Origin: CAYHZL01 sp964361075
GTDB lineage: Bacteria > Bacteroidota > Ignavibacteria > UBA10030 > UBA8401
Reading direction: 5' to 3'
DNA length: 14,103 nucleotides
Assembly (NCBI GenBank): GCA_964361075.1
Contig: CAYHZL010000086.1
Location: 1 to 14,103, forward strand
In this document: piece by piece, positions 12,095-14,103 of the stretch
Layout of the letters: each line of letters starts with the position of its first letter
How positions within the stretch are numbered: the stretch's first letter is position 1
Program-made: the position numbers and the translations under genes
Notes under the pieces: generated by a model
Told to the model about the DNA's origin: nothing
What the model saw: the letters and a program-made list of their open reading frames with translations, nothing else
Databases searched by the model: none

Positions 12095-12820
12095 TCAACT
12101 GTGTAATAAAAAATTATAATCCGTTTTAATGTACTCTAAAATTTTTTCCGCAATAATCTTGTGTCCTTCTTTATTCGGATGCATTCCGTCTCTGCAAATC
12201 AGCGTTGTGTAATCGGCAGATTTCAGAAATGCTGTACGAATATCAATGAGACGGGTTTTCGTTTTTTCTGCCACATCCAAAATTGCTGCATTGTAGCGTT
12301 CATGCCACGAATAAATCCGCGAGATGCTTCCCATCCATTTTAAAATATTTTCTTGCGCCTGTTCGCTGTTGTTGCTCACCCAGCGAAAATATTTTTCTGC
12401 ATCAAGCGGCGGAAGCGTTACCAGTACAGGAATGATGTTGATGCTTGTCAGTTTTTCAACCAGCCCTTTCAATGTTTCCAAAAAAGTATTGTAATCGGTA
12501 TTCGGAAAATGTTCGCCGGCAGGATTTTCCGCAATTCCTTTCCAGTCAAAATCACAATCGTTGCCGCCAAATTCAATTAAAACAATATCGGGCTTTCGCC
12601 GGACAATGTCATTGTTAAAGCGTTGTAACGCTTCAACAATAGTACTGCCAAACTTTGCTGCGTTATGCACAACGCCTTTCAAATGATCTCGCACAAGATT
12701 TGTAAAATTTTCCAGCAACAACGCATGCTTTTGTTTTTCCTCATCAAAAATTATTCCTCGTGCAATGGAATCGCCGTATACTACAATTGTGTAGTGGTCT
12801 TTCGGTTCGAATCGTGTCAT
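12095..12820 (-). CDS. SGNH/GDSL-family hydrolase
   Basis: Counted from ATG 12820 the protein is 241 aa; the TTG-initiated frame would add five residues (numbering below uses that 246-aa frame). All four SGNH blocks are visible: VVYGDSIARG with nucleophile Ser23, Gly63 in AKFGSTI, GGNDCDF with Asn92, and CRDGMHPNKEGH with Asp216/His219 completing the triad. It should be an esterase or lipase-like acylhydrolase; the substrate is not predictable. No signal peptide is evident, so it is probably cytoplasmic. GGAG at 12833-12830 lies 9 nt before the ATG, while the TTG at 12835 overlaps it, so the ATG is preferred. It follows rarA by 16 nt and is likely co-transcribed, although no functional link is known to me. 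Confidence 0.88.
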   Translation of the reverse strand: MTRFEPKDHYTIVVYGDSIARGIIFDEEKQKHALLLENFTNLVRDHLKGVVHNAAKFGSTIVEALQRFNNDIVRRKPDIVLIEFGGNDCDFDWKGIAENPAGEHFPNTDYNTFLETLKGLVEKLTSINIIPVLVTLPPLDAEKYFRWVSNNSEQAQENILKWMGSISRIYSWHERYNAAILDVAEKTKTRLIDIRTAFLKSADYTTLICRDGMHPNKEGHKIIAEKILEYIKTDYNFLLHS

Positions 12821-12829
12821 ACTTTTCTT

Positions 12830-12833
12830 CTCC
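12830..12833 (-). promoter_or_regulatory. Ribosome binding site deciding the SGNH hydrolase start
   Basis: GGAG on the minus strand sits 9 nt before ATG 12820. It overlaps the alternative in-frame TTG at 12835-12833, which therefore cannot use it. Confidence 0.55.
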
Positions 12834-12836
12834 AAT

Positions 12837-14103
12837 TTATTTTTTACGTCGTTTCCACAAATGCTCCAGCCGTTCTTTAATAGTTTTTTCGCGTCCGCTT
12901 TCGGTAGGAGTAAAATATATTTTATTTTTTATGCTGTCAGGTAAAAATTGTTGTTCAACAAAATGATCGGGATAATCGTGTGAATATTTGTACTGCTCGC
13001 CGTAGCCAAGTTCTTTCATCAATTTCGTCGGTGCATTGCGTAAATGCAATGGCACAGGAAGATTCGGCAGTCGCCGCACATCTTCAAGTGCAGAATCAAT
13101 TGCAAGATATGCCGCGTTGCTTTTGGGTGCGCTCGCCAAATATGTTGCGCAATGCGAAAGGACAATGCGCGCTTCCGGCATCCCGACATAATCTACAGCA
13201 GTAAAACAATCCGTTGCAAGCATTAATCCAACCGGATCGGCATTGCCAATATCTTCCGATGCGAGAATAATCATTCGCCGTGCGATAAATTTCGGATCTT
13301 CGCCGCCATCAAGCATACGCGCCAACCAGTAAACCGCCGCATCAGGATCGCTGCCGCGCATACTTTTGATGAATGCAGAAATAATATCGTAATGCTGTTC
13401 ACCTTTTTTATCGTAGAGCGAATATTTTCGTTGAAACGCATCTTCCAAAATTTGTTTTGAAATAGTTCTCACACTACGCGCATCCGGCTTCACCAAATGA
13501 AACGCCGTTTCAAGTCCATTCAATAATCTGCGCGCATCTCCGCCGGAAAGTAAAATCAAATATTCTTCATCGCTGATTTCAACAGTCGCCTTCGTTACAA
13601 CAACATCAGAAGCGAGCGCGTGTTGAATAATACTTGATAATTCATTCACGCCAAGCGCCTCCATCGTAAACACGTGCATGCGCGAAAGTAATGGCGAGAT
13701 CACTTCAAACGATGGATTTTCTGTTGTCGCGCCAATCAGTGTGATGGTTCCGCTTTCGACTGAATGCAGCAGCGCATCTTGCTGCGCTTTGTTGAAGCGA
13801 TGAATCTCATCAATAAAAAGAATTGTCTTGCCGGATGAACGCTGCTGTGTTTCTACTGCTTTCGCAATCACCTCGCGTACATCTTTCACGCCCGATGAAA
13901 CAGCATTGAGTGAAAAAAATTCTGATTGCGTTCGCTGTGCAATAATGCGCGCAAGTGTTGTCTTTCCAACGCCCGGAGGACCCCACAATAAAAATGAGCG
14001 CATCGCATCGCTTTCGATCATCAACCGAAGCGGTTTGTCTTTGCCGAGCAAATGCGATTGACCGACAAACTCATCCAGCGTTTTTGGTCTTACTCTTTCA
14101 GCT
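12837..14103 (-). CDS. rarA: Replication-associated AAA+ ATPase RarA/MgsA (5' end outside window)
   Basis: 421 codons are visible, open to the window edge; the visible start AERVRPKTLDEFVGQSHLLG is the conserved RarA N-terminus, so only about 10-20 residues are missing from a usual ~430-450. An internal TTG at 14051 is not the start. In visible numbering: Walker A GPPGVGKTT (about 41-49), Walker B LFIDEIHRF (about 95-103), sensor 1 GATTENPSF (about 124-132), and arginine finger in LLSRMHVF. The MgsA tetramerisation part includes SIRG-equivalent SMRGSDPDAAVYWLARML and the RRMIILASEDIGNADP block. RarA acts at stalled forks and gaps, related to clamp-loader ATPases, and interacts with SSB in E. 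coli. The SGNH gene follows directly. Nothing unusual is seen. Confidence 0.95.
   Translation of the reverse strand, partial: AERVRPKTLDEFVGQSHLLGKDKPLRLMIESDAMRSFLLWGPPGVGKTTLARIIAQRTQSEFFSLNAVSSGVKDVREVIAKAVETQQRSSGKTILFIDEIHRFNKAQQDALLHSVESGTITLIGATTENPSFEVISPLLSRMHVFTMEALGVNELSSIIQHALASDVVVTKATVEISDEEYLILLSGGDARRLLNGLETAFHLVKPDARSVRTISKQILEDAFQRKYSLYDKKGEQHYDIISAFIKSMRGSDPDAAVYWLARMLDGGEDPKFIARRMIILASEDIGNADPVGLMLATDCFTAVDYVGMPEARIVLSHCATYLASAPKSNAAYLAIDSALEDVRRLPNLPVPLHLRNAPTKLMKELGYGEQYKYSHDYPDHFVEQQFLPDSIKNKIYFTPTESGREKTIKERLEHLWKRRKK

Noticed and set aside
12821..12835. TTG start for the SGNH hydrolase adding five residues
   Set aside because: The TTG overlaps the GGAG site that serves ATG 12820.
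1..14103. CRISPR array, tRNA, rRNA or integrase-bounded island
   Set aside because: No regularly spaced repeats, no cloverleaf or rRNA-like sequence and no recombinase gene were seen on either strand.

Overview
The window looks like a chromosomal segment of a member of the Bacteroidota/Chlorobiota side of the FCB group (Ignavibacteria-like is my guess). The reasons are a Bacteroidetes-type ExbB-ExbD-ExbD-TonB-PstS-TPR gene order, an LptD protein of the Bacteroidetes type, and GC-rich palindromic dispersed repeats in otherwise moderate-GC DNA. Shine-Dalgarno sequences are nonetheless visible before several genes. All real genes lie on the minus strand, so transcription runs from high to low coordinates. 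No tRNA, rRNA or CRISPR array was seen. The taxonomic call is inference; the gene order and families are read from the sequence.

Layout from high to low coordinates. (1) 14103-12095: rarA (5' end outside the window), followed after 16 nt by an SGNH/GDSL hydrolase. (2) 12094-11842: a non-coding stretch holding a palindromic MITE-like element. (3) 11841-8693: an AT-richer two-gene unit, a RecQ helicase fused to a ComF-like phosphoribosyltransferase, with a DprA/Smf-family protein overlapping it by 4 nt (ATGA). This matches the composition of the PsyrTA toxin-antitoxin/anti-phage system and is the best candidate for horizontally acquired accessory DNA here. (4) 8515-4785: a ROK-family sugar kinase and an LptD-like outer-membrane LPS assembly protein, joined by a TAATG start/stop overlap. 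(5) 4784-4239: an intergenic graveyard. It holds a dispersed repeat, a 144-bp MITE-like element with terminal inverted repeats and an exact 8-bp target duplication, the last 38 codons of a lost DUF255/YyaL-type gene, and a candidate promoter. (6) 4238-1: an eight-gene operon STAS - ExbB - ExbD - ExbD - TonB - two-TM protein - PstS-like lipoprotein - TPR protein (3' end outside the window).

The operon in (6) encodes the inner-membrane proton-driven motor (ExbB, two ExbDs) and the TonB arm that energises outer-membrane transport. It is combined with a phosphate-binding-type lipoprotein, a periplasmic TPR protein and, at its head, a regulatory STAS-domain protein. The LptD-like protein in (4) inserts lipopolysaccharide in the outer membrane, so two of the blocks concern the cell envelope. 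rarA in (1) serves stalled replication forks.

The two MITE-like elements (4599-4742 and about 11904-12082) share the same ~75-bp palindromic core but have unrelated terminal inverted repeats. This is the most unexpected structural observation in the window.
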